A stretch of 33,576 nt of DNA, taken from an uncultured Rikenellaceae bacterium (GTDB lineage: Bacteria; Bacteroidota; Bacteroidia; Bacteroidales; Rikenellaceae). The stretch lies in assembly GCA_947040435.1 (NCBI GenBank), contig CAMRBL010000014.1, positions 1 to 33,576 of the forward strand, given 5' to 3'. Every line of letters begins with the position of its first letter. Position 1 is the stretch's first letter. The position numbers and the translations under genes are program-made. The notes under the pieces were generated by a model. It had not been told where the DNA came from. It did no database searches and worked only from the letters and a program-made list of their open reading frames with translations. Shown piece after piece: positions 18,505 to 26,775 of the stretch.

Positions 18505-18930
18505 ATGATAATCAAACAGCTATCAATTTTTATTGAAAATAGAACAGGTGGAATCACTGATGTTGCACTAATTTTGAGTAAAAATAGTATAAACATGAGG
18601 GCTTTTAGTGTTGCAGATGGGACTGAGTTTGGAATTCTAAGACTTATTGTTTCTGATGTTGAACTAGCAACAAAAGCATTAAAAGAAGCAAATTTCAAGG
18701 TTGGAATAACAGATGTAATTTGCATTAGTTGTCCAAATACTCCAGGCTCTCTAGCGGTAGTACTGGAGACTCTAGCTAAAGAGGAGATATTTATTGAGTA
18801 TATGTATGCCTATTCAGATGGTAATAATGCTAGTACAATTATACGTCCAACAGATGTGCAAAAATGTGCTGCTACGCTCGATAATAATAGAGAGGATCTA
18901 TTAAAATTGAGTCCGTTGTATTCATTTTAG
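18505..18930 (+). CDS. Tandem ACT-domain protein
   Basis: 141 aa made of two ACT domains and nothing else: IKQLSIFIENRTGGITDVALIL begins the first (about residues 2-68), and CISCPNTPGSLAVVLETLAKE begins the second (about 72-138). ACT domains bind amino acids and act as allosteric sensors. Such stand-alone ACT proteins are often found beside phenylacetate-CoA ligase and IorAB genes. It is the last gene of the operon, 18 nt after paaK and just before a strong terminator, so it probably senses the aromatic amino acid that the pathway makes or uses. Its protein partner is unknown. Confidence 0.9.
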   Translation: MIIKQLSIFIENRTGGITDVALILSKNSINMRAFSVADGTEFGILRLIVSDVELATKALKEANFKVGITDVICISCPNTPGSLAVVLETLAKEEIFIEYMYAYSDGNNASTIIRPTDVQKCAATLDNNREDLLKLSPLYSF

Positions 18931-18949
18931 CCGATAGCAATATGACAAT

Positions 18950-18987
18950 AAAAAACATAGCTGGTCAACTGTTCAGCTATGTTTTTT
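18950..18987 (+). terminator. Intrinsic terminator of the ior-paaK operon
   Basis: A 14-bp stem AAAAAACATAGCTG / CAGCTATGTTTTTT with a 10-nt loop and six terminal T, starting 20 nt after the ACT gene. Confidence 0.85.
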
Positions 18988-19097
18988 GGTTTACGCACTA
19001 TCGCCCAAGTATGAGAGCCCCTATCAACATGAAAATATTTTTGATATCCGTAGTATAAAGATTTATACTTTATATCTCTTTATTCATAATATTTATA

Positions 19098-19105
19098 TAA
19101 ATTTG
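19098..19105 (+). promoter_or_regulatory. -7 promoter element for pyrD
   Basis: TAAATTTG matches TAnnTTTG and ends 38 nt before the pyrD start codon. The -33 element is not evident. Confidence 0.45.
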
Positions 19106-19143
19106 CACAATTAAAAATATCATATTAATATTACCAAAACAGA

Positions 19144-20175
19144 ATGTATAAACTTATTCGTCCTATCCTATTCAAGCTTTCGCCTGAAACAATACATCAC
19201 TTGATAATCTATCTACTAAAAGTTGTTGGTTATATTCCAGGAATGAAGTCTCTTCTTAGCCAGATATTTTCATATAAAGATCCATCATTAGAGCGAGAAG
19301 TATTAGGTCTTAAATTCCCAAATCCAATCGGACTAGCTGCTGGATTTGATAAAAATGCAGAGGTATACAAAGAGTTAGGATCACTTGGCTTTGGATTTGT
19401 CGAAATTGGTACTGTAACGCCTAAAGGTCAACCAGGTAATCCTAAACCGAGGATATTCAGACTTCCTGAGGATCAAGCAATTGTTAATCGTATGGGGTTC
19501 AATAATTTAGGTGTCAGTAGCGCAGTGAATAATCTTCGCAATAAGGGTAAAATAATTGTTGGTGGAAATTTAGGTAAAAATACACTAACATCTAATGAAA
19601 ATGCTGCAGCGGACTACTTGAAAATTTTCCGTCAAATGTATGAATATGTAGACTACTTTGTGATAAATGTGAGTTGCCCAAATGTTGTTTCACTGGGTGA
19701 TCTTCAACAAAAAGAGAGCCTAACGGCGATTTTGGATGGTTTATTTGACTTCAGAAGAGGTCAAAACCAATACCGACCTATTCTACTAAAAATATCACCT
19801 GACTTGACTTTGAACCAAGTAGATGATATAATAGCTATCCTGAGAGAGACACCGTTAGATGGTATAGTTGCAACCAATACAACTACGTCAAGAGAGGGGC
19901 TTAATACTCCCGATACTGATGTTAGTGCGATTGGAAATGGAGGATTGAGTGGTAAACCACTAACAGAGCGTTCATTAGAGATGATAAAGTATATTCACCA
20001 GAAGACAAATGGTAGCTATCCAATAATTGGAGTTGGTGGTATCATGACACCTCAAGATGCTAAAAATATGCTTGATGCAGGAGCTTCTCTTGTTCAGGTT
20101 TACTCTGGATTTATATATGAAGGTCCTAGTTTAGTGAAGAAGATTTGTAAATTCTTAAAAAACAACTCTAATTAA
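19144..20175 (+). CDS. pyrD: Dihydroorotate dehydrogenase, class 2 (quinone)
   Basis: 343 aa. It oxidises dihydroorotate to orotate, the fourth step of UMP synthesis, passing electrons through FMN to quinone. The class 2 N-terminal helical extension is present (MYKLIRPILFKLSPETIHH), which docks the enzyme to the membrane. Other marks are NPIGLAAGFDKNAE, FVEIGTVTPKGQPGNPKPR, NRMGFNN, GVGGIMTPQDA and VQVYSGFIYEGP. The catalytic-base region reads NVSCPN (residues 175-180): position 178 is Cys, as in class 1 enzymes, where class 2 enzymes normally have Ser. It is a single-gene unit. Confidence 0.95.
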   Translation: MYKLIRPILFKLSPETIHHLIIYLLKVVGYIPGMKSLLSQIFSYKDPSLEREVLGLKFPNPIGLAAGFDKNAEVYKELGSLGFGFVEIGTVTPKGQPGNPKPRIFRLPEDQAIVNRMGFNNLGVSSAVNNLRNKGKIIVGGNLGKNTLTSNENAAADYLKIFRQMYEYVDYFVINVSCPNVVSLGDLQQKESLTAILDGLFDFRRGQNQYRPILLKISPDLTLNQVDDIIAILRETPLDGIVATNTTTSREGLNTPDTDVSAIGNGGLSGKPLTERSLEMIKYIHQKTNGSYPIIGVGGIMTPQDAKNMLDAGASLVQVYSGFIYEGPSLVKKICKFLKNNSN

Positions 20176-20296
20176 ATTAGAATATAGCTAGCCACAACTC
20201 TATACATTGCATTATTGCAGAGGTAATTAGACTCCTACGCAATATATAAATTTTGATCAAACAGATGATTTCAGTTTGTTAGTACAAAATTTGCTT

Positions 20297-20337
20297 AAAA
20301 GAGGGGCGTAATCCAGATAGGATTGCAGCCCTCTTTT
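20297..20337 (+). terminator. Terminator downstream of pyrD
   Basis: The arms AAAAGAGGG and CCCTCTTTT, plus AATCC/GGATT nearer the loop, form an interrupted stem around AGATA and end in four T. It lies about 120 nt after the pyrD stop. Confidence 0.65.
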
Positions 20338-20432
20338 GGCGATATATATATGCTAAAATTAATTGTATTACTACAAACTTATTACTAACTTCACAAAATA
20401 TTGCAAAACTTCACTAACTTATTTTAAACTAC

Positions 20433-21977
20433 ATGAAAACTTACAAGACAATAGCTCCTATTATAGGGACAGCTATGATTGCAACATCTTGTGGCACATC
20501 ACCAGATGCTGCAACAGAACAAAAGCCTAATATTATCTACATAATTGCAGATGACATGGGTTACGGAGAGCTCGGCTGTTATGGACAGGAGAAAATTGAG
20601 ACTCCAAATATTGATGCTTTGGCAGCGACAGGAATGAAATTTACTCAACACTACTCAGGAGCACCAGTATCAGGACCTTCTCGTTCAGTACTTATGACTG
20701 GGCTCCATCTTGGACACACTCCAGTAAGAGGTAATGATGAGGTTGCGTCTAGAGGCAATGTGTGGAGTCATGCAGCAATGCTCGCAGACTCTTCACTAGA
20801 GGGGCAAACACCAATTCCTGAAGATACAAGAACAATTGCTGAGTTAATGAAAGATGCAGGCTACCAGACAGGAATCATTGGTAAGTGGGGGTTAGGATTC
20901 CCAGGTTCAAATTCGACGCCAAATAAGGCTGGATTTGATTTTTTCTACGGATATAATTGCCAGCGTCAGGCTCATACATACTATCCAATGTTTTTATACA
21001 AAAATGAAGCACGAGTATATCTTGACAATGCACCTCTTCTCACACCTGGAGATAGACTTAAAAAGGGAGAAGATAAGTATGATGCTAGTAATTATGAGCA
21101 ATTTGCACGTAACGAATACTCTGGCGATCTGATGTTCAAAGAGATAATTAGCTTTGTTGAGAGAAGCAAAGAAGATCCATTTATGCTTATGTGGACAACT
21201 CCTATACCTCACGTATCTCTTCAATCAACAGAAAAATGGGTTGAGTACTATAGAGAGAAATTTGGTGAAGAAGAGCCATACACAGGTGAACAAGGTTACC
21301 TTCCTTGTCGTTATCCACATGCCACTTATGCAGCTATGATTAGCTACCTTGATGAGCAGGTTGGATTGCTTGTCGAGAAATTGAAAGAGGAAGGAATCTA
21401 TGATAATACAATTATTATGTTTACTTCTGACAATGGATCAACCTTTAATGGAGGTTCAGACTCTCCATGGTTCAACAGCAATGGACCTCTTAGAACAGGT
21501 AAAGGACGTGGTAAGGGTACAGTGACAGAGGGCGGTATTAGAGTTCCATTTATCGTATCGTGGCCAAAACATATAGAGGCTGGTTCTTCATCAGATCTTA
21601 TTAGTGCATTTTGGGATATGGTGCCTACATTCACAGATATAACAGGTATTGAGAACACAAATAGAACAGATGGGATCAGTATTCTACCTACACTTTTAGG
21701 CGAGGAGCAAGTTGATAAACACGAATTCCTTTACTGGGGATTTGGAGAAGGTTCTGGTTCAAGAGCCGTTCGTATGGGTAACTGGAAAGGTGCTATTTAT
21801 AATATAAGAAAAGGTAATGATATTATAGAGTTGTACAACCTAGATAAAGACCTACATGAAGAGAACGATGTTGCAGCAGAAAATCCTGAAGTTGTAGCTA
21901 AGATTAGAGCGATAATGGAACAAGAGCACGAAGCTGCAACTCACTACCCAAAATTTAACTTCTTTAAGGACAAATAA
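20433..21977 (+). CDS. Sulfatase lipoprotein (S1 family, Ser-type)
   Basis: 514 aa. A lipobox (MIATSC, Cys20) anchors it in the envelope. The sulfatase fold is clear: PNIIYIIADDMGYGELGCYG with the metal-binding Asp40 and Asp41, then the signature SGPSRSVLMTG at 80-90. Ser80 is the residue that must be converted to formylglycine. Other marks are IIGKWGLGF, FTSDNG and TEGGIRVPFIVSWP. A Ser in place of Cys means activation needs an anaerobic radical-AdoMet sulfatase maturase (anSME), which is not in this window. It should remove sulfate esters from a polysaccharide. The substrate cannot be deduced. It lies upstream of the GH95-like gene but is separated from it by a strong terminator. Confidence 0.93.
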   Translation: MKTYKTIAPIIGTAMIATSCGTSPDAATEQKPNIIYIIADDMGYGELGCYGQEKIETPNIDALAATGMKFTQHYSGAPVSGPSRSVLMTGLHLGHTPVRGNDEVASRGNVWSHAAMLADSSLEGQTPIPEDTRTIAELMKDAGYQTGIIGKWGLGFPGSNSTPNKAGFDFFYGYNCQRQAHTYYPMFLYKNEARVYLDNAPLLTPGDRLKKGEDKYDASNYEQFARNEYSGDLMFKEIISFVERSKEDPFMLMWTTPIPHVSLQSTEKWVEYYREKFGEEEPYTGEQGYLPCRYPHATYAAMISYLDEQVGLLVEKLKEEGIYDNTIIMFTSDNGSTFNGGSDSPWFNSNGPLRTGKGRGKGTVTEGGIRVPFIVSWPKHIEAGSSSDLISAFWDMVPTFTDITGIENTNRTDGISILPTLLGEEQVDKHEFLYWGFGEGSGSRAVRMGNWKGAIYNIRKGNDIIELYNLDKDLHEENDVAAENPEVVAKIRAIMEQEHEAATHYPKFNFFKDK

Positions 21978-22060
21978 CAAAAAGAGTTAACAATCTGTTG
22001 TAAATAAGTGTAACAGACACATTATACTATACCAGAAAATTACTCTTATATTTCAAGGAA

Positions 22061-22103
22061 AGAGGCTGAATATACTCACTTAAAGTGAGTATATTCAGCC
22101 TCT
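22061..22103 (+). terminator. Terminator of the sulfatase gene
   Basis: A perfect 20-bp stem (22061-22080 with 22084-22103) and a 3-nt loop, followed by a T-run. It starts about 84 nt after the sulfatase stop codon. Confidence 0.88.
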
Positions 22104-22378
22104 TTTTTCTACTTATGTTTTTTTTACGATAAACAGAGTCCGTTATGTTTAAAGGGCGACTAAATATACTATTGTTGAGTATTATCTCCTATTTTATTTG
22201 TGAGAATAATAATTTATTCATAACATTGTATTAGGTGGGGTGACTTTGTATGTTGTTTTGATTAATACCGTTATAGTAAAATGATGTGTCACCTATATTG
22301 TAATCTTATGTCTTAAATAAATAATTATTACTACTACTACTACTATAAACCTTATAACTAGCTATAAACTAATAAATT
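22104..22378. other. AT-rich spacer before the GH95-like gene
   Basis: The 401 nt between the sulfatase and glycosidase genes hold the terminator at 22061-22103 and then this AT-rich leader. A TGACTTTG at 22241-22248 is one base off the -7 consensus, and a short CTA trinucleotide run lies at about 22331-22347. I see no ORF, RNA gene or clear operator. Confidence 0.5.
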
Positions 22379-24673
22379 ATGAATGTAAAAACAAATCTGT
22401 TTCTATTGCTATTATTTGTATCTCTATCTTCTTGTCAGAAGACAGAGGTGTTATCTGTTCAAGAGTCCCCCTATGATCTAAGGTTTCCCGATCTGGCTCA
22501 AACATGGGATGAAGGTATGCCTCTGGGTAATGCCACAGTCGGTTCACTGATATGGTGTAAAGACTCATCGCTTCGTATATCAATGGATAGGGTAGACTTG
22601 TGGGATCAACGACCTATTGATAGTATTTCGGGCGATAATAATCGCTTTTCATGGGTCTACGATCAGGTTATGAAAAATGATTACTATCCAGTGCAGAAGA
22701 AATTTGATCACCCTTATGATAACCTACCCGCTCCGTCAAAGATTCCTGGTGCAGGGATTGAGTTTGATCTATCAGAGTTAGGCAAGCCAGAGCAGGTTCA
22801 TCTATATTTGAATAATGCAGTTTGTGAGGTGACTTGGAAAGATGGGGTTAAGTTACAGACATTTGTGCACGCAACCGAGCCTATTGGTTGGATTCGTGTT
22901 GAGAATGCAGGGGATAAATTCATTGCAGAATTACTACCTCCTATATATTCACAAGAGGGTACGATAACAGATTTAGGTCCTGTGGCTGGATTAGATCTTC
23001 GTCGCTTGGGATATGAACAAGGTAAAGTTACAAAAGATGGTCAACTCATTACGTATCACCAAAAAGGGTGGGGTGACTTCTATTATGATGTAGTAGTTGA
23101 GTGGAAAAAAGATGGTAATGCATGGATTGGTGCATGGAGTGTTAGCTCTTCTTCCTCAGAGGATAATGCACAACAAGAGGTTGATGATGCGTTTGATAGA
23201 GGACTTATGGCTGATTATGATAGCCATATTGAGTACTGGAGTAGCTATTGGAACCAATCGTCTATCCAAATACCAGATGAAGTATTGGCAAAACAGTACG
23301 CTAATGAGATGTATAAGTTTGGTTCTGCGGCAAGAGAAGATTCATATCCAATACCGTTACAATCGGTTTGGACTGCGGATAATGGAAAACTTCCACCATG
23401 GAAAGGAGATTACCACCACGACTTGAACACACAACTAAGTTATTGGCCTTGTTATACAGGAAATCACCTAAGCGAAGGGTTGGGTTATTTGAATACACTT
23501 TGGGATCAAAGAGACGTAAATAGAAGTTATACGAAGCGTTATTTTGAGAAGAAAGGTTTGAATGTTCCTGGCGTGTGTACTCTCGATGGAGTAGAGATGG
23601 GTGGATGGATTCAGTACTCTATGTCACCAACAATTTCGGCATGGTTAGCGCAACATTTCTTTCTTCACTACCAGTACTCTGGAGATAAAACTTTTTTAAA
23701 GGAGCGTGGGTACCCATATATGAAGGATGTAGTTGTATTTTTAGAGGACTTTTCTTTTGTTGACGAAGCTGGAGTTCGTACTTTCCCTCTTAGCTCGAGT
23801 CCAGAAATTTTTGACAATAGTATAAATGCTTGGTTTAAAACTATGACAAATTATGATTTGGCTCTTACAGTTAATGCATTTAGAATGGCGTCTATCATGG
23901 CACGAGATTTGAATTTGATAGAGGAAGCGGAGCATTGGGATGCAGTAAGAGCTCAATTCGGTGCTTTTGATCTAGATGAAGATGGTGGGTTAACCTTTGC
24001 AAAAGGTGCTCCATATAATCAGTCTCATCGTCACTTTTCGAATGCTATGTCAATTCACCCGCTTGGGTTAGTTGATTGGAGTAATGGAGCTGAAGATCAA
24101 AAAATTATTAAGGCTACAATTGCAAAACTTGACTCAGTGGGTCCCAATTATTGGACTGGATACTCTTATAGTTGGTTAGGTAACATGAAAGCGCGTGCGA
24201 TGGATGGAGAAGGTGCTTCCGAAGCGTTGCGTACATTTGCGGAGTGTTTCTGTTTGCGCAATACTTTTCATGCAAATGGCGACCAAACTAAAACAGGTAA
24301 ATCGTTGTTTACTTACCGACCTTTCACGCTAGAGGGTAATTTCGCTTTTGCAGCAGGTGTACAAGAGATGTTGATTCAGAGCCACACGGGTACTGTAAGA
24401 CTATTTCCTGCTATACCTGCAGATTGGAAGGATGTTTCATTTAGTAAACTACGTACTTATGGAGCGTATTTAGTGAGTGCAGAGATGAAAAATGGTGCGG
24501 TAACAGCAGTAACAGTAACTGCCGATCAGGAGGGTGTTATACACCTTGCAAATCCATTTGAAAGTATGAGCTTGGTGGAATTTTCAGGTGAAAAGAAAAA
24601 TTTAAAAGAGAATGATAATATTTTAGAGATAACAATGAAAAAAGGAGAGACTATTCAATTGACATCAAAATAA
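22379..24673 (+). CDS. GH95-like glycoside hydrolase lipoprotein
   Basis: 764 aa. The signal peptide ends in a lipobox (SLSSC, Cys19). The order of motifs follows GH95 alpha-L-fucosidase-type enzymes: an N-terminal beta-sandwich with TWDEGMPLGNATVGSLIW and LRISMDRVDLWDQR, then an (alpha/alpha)6-barrel with HDLNTQLSYWPCYTGNHLSE, SSSPEIFDN, SHRHFSNAMSIHP, WTGYSYSWLGNMKARAMDG, FTLEGNFAFAAGVQEML and LFPAIPADW. Glu476 in SSSPE matches the GH95 general acid. The base machinery differs: the usual NxN appears as Asp348-Leu-Asn350, and the Asp of the IDGNFG region is Glu652. So it belongs to this clan, but linkage and sugar are uncertain and may not be 1,2-fucose. It could be an adjacent, unnamed family. 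Confidence 0.8.
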   Translation: MNVKTNLFLLLLFVSLSSCQKTEVLSVQESPYDLRFPDLAQTWDEGMPLGNATVGSLIWCKDSSLRISMDRVDLWDQRPIDSISGDNNRFSWVYDQVMKNDYYPVQKKFDHPYDNLPAPSKIPGAGIEFDLSELGKPEQVHLYLNNAVCEVTWKDGVKLQTFVHATEPIGWIRVENAGDKFIAELLPPIYSQEGTITDLGPVAGLDLRRLGYEQGKVTKDGQLITYHQKGWGDFYYDVVVEWKKDGNAWIGAWSVSSSSSEDNAQQEVDDAFDRGLMADYDSHIEYWSSYWNQSSIQIPDEVLAKQYANEMYKFGSAAREDSYPIPLQSVWTADNGKLPPWKGDYHHDLNTQLSYWPCYTGNHLSEGLGYLNTLWDQRDVNRSYTKRYFEKKGLNVPGVCTLDGVEMGGWIQYSMSPTISAWLAQHFFLHYQYSGDKTFLKERGYPYMKDVVVFLEDFSFVDEAGVRTFPLSSSPEIFDNSINAWFKTMTNYDLALTVNAFRMASIMARDLNLIEEAEHWDAVRAQFGAFDLDEDGGLTFAKGAPYNQSHRHFSNAMSIHPLGLVDWSNGAEDQKIIKATIAKLDSVGPNYWTGYSYSWLGNMKARAMDGEGASEALRTFAECFCLRNTFHANGDQTKTGKSLFTYRPFTLEGNFAFAAGVQEMLIQSHTGTVRLFPAIPADWKDVSFSKLRTYGAYLVSAEMKNGAVTAVTVTADQEGVIHLANPFESMSLVEFSGEKKNLKENDNILEITMKKGETIQLTSK

Positions 24674-24690
24674 TATTATTGCATATATAT

Positions 24691-24737
24691 TTAAAAAAGC
24701 TGTCTCAAAACTTAACATTTTGAGACAGCTTTTTTAA
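24691..24737. terminator. Bidirectional terminator between the GH95-like gene and the SulP gene
   Basis: A perfect 20-bp stem (24691-24710 with 24718-24737) with a 7-nt loop. Its arms carry A-runs outside and T-runs after, so it works on both strands. It sits between two converging genes. Confidence 0.88.
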
Positions 24738-24912
24738 ATTATATTAGTATGTGTTCTATGCACCAAGAACATATCGTCGAGATTCGATGTAGATAATAAT
24801 GACTATCAGTAGTGTCTAAAATAGAAGGAACTATATTTAATGCAAATGATGTAAAACAGACAATAAATCAACTAAATAATCTAATTACCTATATGTAACT
24901 GAGGTGTAATAA

Positions 24913-26559
24913 CTACCCTTTTGGGTTGTTAAGTGGTATATAATAAGTCGGGTCTTCCATTACATTAACATCTATAACAGCATCTGCATTGGCAAGTAAT
25001 TTACGGCAATCTTCACTTAGATGTTTAAGGTGTATTGTCTTGTTTTGCTTGTTATACCGCTCCGTTAAAGCATTAAGAGCAGATATTGCAGACATATCTA
25101 CAATACGACTCTCGGCAAAGTCTATGACAACAATTTCAGGGTCATTTGTTGGGTCAAACTTCTCTGCAAAAGTTTTGACTGAGGCAAAGAATAGAGGTCC
25201 ATAAATTTCATAATATTTAACGCCATTTTCATCCGTATGTTTTCTTGCTCTAATACGTTTTGCATTCTCCCATGCATACGCCAAAGCCGAGAATATTACA
25301 CCTATTGCAACAGCAATTGCAAGGTTGTGAGTGAATGCAATTATAAGAGTTACAGCCACCATAACAAAAACATCAGAGATAGGCATCGTTCGAAATGTGC
25401 GTAAGCTTGCCCATTCGAAAGTTGTTATTGCCACCATAAACATTAGACCAACTAGTGCTGCCATAGGGAGCTTGCCGATGATACTCGCACCAAACATTAC
25501 AAACATAAGCAACATTACAGATGCAACAATACCAGATAGACGTGTACGTGCTCCTGCTGATGTGTTAATTAAACTCTGCCCAATCATCGCACAGCCCCCC
25601 ATCCCTGAGAAGAGTCCAGAAGTGATATTTGCAACTCCTTGTGCGACGCATTCGCGATTACTATTACCTCTAGATTCTGTCACTTCATCTATGATATTAA
25701 GAGTTAAAAGGCTCTCAATTAGCCCTACGCCAGCAATAATTGCTGCATAAGGAAGTAGTAGCATTAATGTTTGCCAAGTAAATGGTATTGACGGGATTGA
25801 GAATGGAGGAAAACTTCCGCTTATTGTCTCTCCGGGCATCAAGGTGTCGGCAACGGTTGTAGTCTCAATTCCAAACGCCACAACAATTACTGAAACTGTA
25901 AGAACAGCAACTAAAGATGCTGGAACGGCTTTGGTTAGCTTTGGAAGTTGCCAAATAATCAGCATTGTCAACAAAACTAGAGATATCATAGTTGCAAGCT
26001 CAATCCAGCCTTCATTTAGTAGTGTTATGTTTGTAATTTCACCGCCAGAGAATGAGAAAAATGAGTCTAGTGCAGGGTTATTCGTAACTATAGATGTAAT
26101 TGAAGGGAGTTGTGCCATGAATATAATTATACCCAATCCATTAACAAAGCCGTACATTACAGAGTGGGGTACAAGGCGTATAAATTTACCAAGTTTTAGT
26201 GTACCGATACATATCTGTATCGTGCCAGCAAGTATGATCGTAGCAAATACGTAGTGTAGTACCTCTTCGTTTGTTACGCTCGGGAAAGATGTCCTAACAG
26301 CGTATACCAAGCCGACAAGAACTACTGCCACAGCACCCGTAGCACCTGAAATCATTCCAGGTCTACCTCCTAGAATAGATGTAATAAAACCCATTACAAA
26401 TGCTGCGTATAAACCCGTAAGAGGGGAGAATCCTGCTATCATTGCGAATGCTATCGCTTCTGGCACTAGAGCCAGTGCAACTGTTAGTCCTGAAAGTATT
26501 TCAGTTTTGTAATTCGGTGAGCCTTTCGCTCCAATAAGTTGTGAAAAAGAATAATTCAT
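24913..26559 (-). CDS. SulP family inorganic anion transporter
   Basis: 548 aa from the start at 26559 (MNYSFSQLIGAKGSPNYK). A longer in-frame ATG at 26652 overlaps the promoter element and is rejected. The transport part has the SulP pattern: TEILSGLTVALALVPEAIAFAMIAG, SGATGAVAVVLVGLV, then about a dozen membrane segments. A cytoplasmic STAS domain follows (about the last 120 residues: FASVKTFAEKFDPTNDPEIVVIDFAESRIVDMSAISAL). SulP proteins carry sulfate, bicarbonate or other anions, often with Na+ or H+. The neighbouring sulfatase makes sulfate possible, but bicarbonate is equally compatible with the sequence. Confidence 0.93.
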   Translation of the reverse strand: MNYSFSQLIGAKGSPNYKTEILSGLTVALALVPEAIAFAMIAGFSPLTGLYAAFVMGFITSILGGRPGMISGATGAVAVVLVGLVYAVRTSFPSVTNEEVLHYVFATIILAGTIQICIGTLKLGKFIRLVPHSVMYGFVNGLGIIIFMAQLPSITSIVTNNPALDSFFSFSGGEITNITLLNEGWIELATMISLVLLTMLIIWQLPKLTKAVPASLVAVLTVSVIVVAFGIETTTVADTLMPGETISGSFPPFSIPSIPFTWQTLMLLLPYAAIIAGVGLIESLLTLNIIDEVTESRGNSNRECVAQGVANITSGLFSGMGGCAMIGQSLINTSAGARTRLSGIVASVMLLMFVMFGASIIGKLPMAALVGLMFMVAITTFEWASLRTFRTMPISDVFVMVAVTLIIAFTHNLAIAVAIGVIFSALAYAWENAKRIRARKHTDENGVKYYEIYGPLFFASVKTFAEKFDPTNDPEIVVIDFAESRIVDMSAISALNALTERYNKQNKTIHLKHLSEDCRKLLANADAVIDVNVMEDPTYYIPLNNPKG

Positions 26560-26649
26560 AGATAAAAATAGATGATAATTTAGATACAGTTTGTTTATAA
26601 AATAGGATTTACTTTGTTCGATATTACTATAAAGTATATCAATATTAGA

Positions 26650-26657
26650 CAAAGGTA
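26650..26657 (-). promoter_or_regulatory. -7 promoter element for the SulP gene
   Basis: The minus strand reads TACCTTTG, matching TAnnTTTG, 91 nt upstream of the chosen start at 26559. It overlaps the alternative ATG at 26652. Confidence 0.5.
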
Positions 26658-26711
26658 CTCTTTTATGACCTATTATTATTGTCCCCTATGCATTTTAGTC
26701 AATAAAAATTG

Positions 26712-26740
26712 TGGGGGACTTACGAATAGTAAGTCCCCCA
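26712..26740 (-). terminator. Terminator closing the polysaccharide operon
   Basis: A perfect 12-bp GC-rich stem TGGGGGACTTAC / GTAAGTCCCCCA with a 5-nt loop. On the minus strand it lies 36 nt after the glycosyltransferase stop and is followed by an AT-rich run. Confidence 0.8.
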
Positions 26741-26775
26741 TTGTATTGATTCGGGTCATTGCGCCATAATGACTC

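Noticed and set aside
18300..18725. 141-residue minus-strand frame across the paaK-ACT junction
   Set aside because: It lies opposite two clear genes, has no promoter or family resemblance, and its composition is that of a reverse-complement shadow.
22331..22347. CTA trinucleotide run before the GH95-like gene, possible phase-variation tract
   Set aside because: Only about five units and outside coding sequence or any recognised promoter element, so likely chance in AT-rich DNA.
24691..24737. Inverted repeat resembling an insertion-sequence end
   Set aside because: It has the layout of a bidirectional terminator (A-run, stem, loop, T-run) between convergent genes, and no transposase or target duplication is nearby.
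25331..25750. 139-residue plus-strand frame inside the SulP gene
   Set aside because: Antisense to conserved membrane segments of the transporter. Its Ile/Thr/Ala-rich composition is what reversed membrane codons give.
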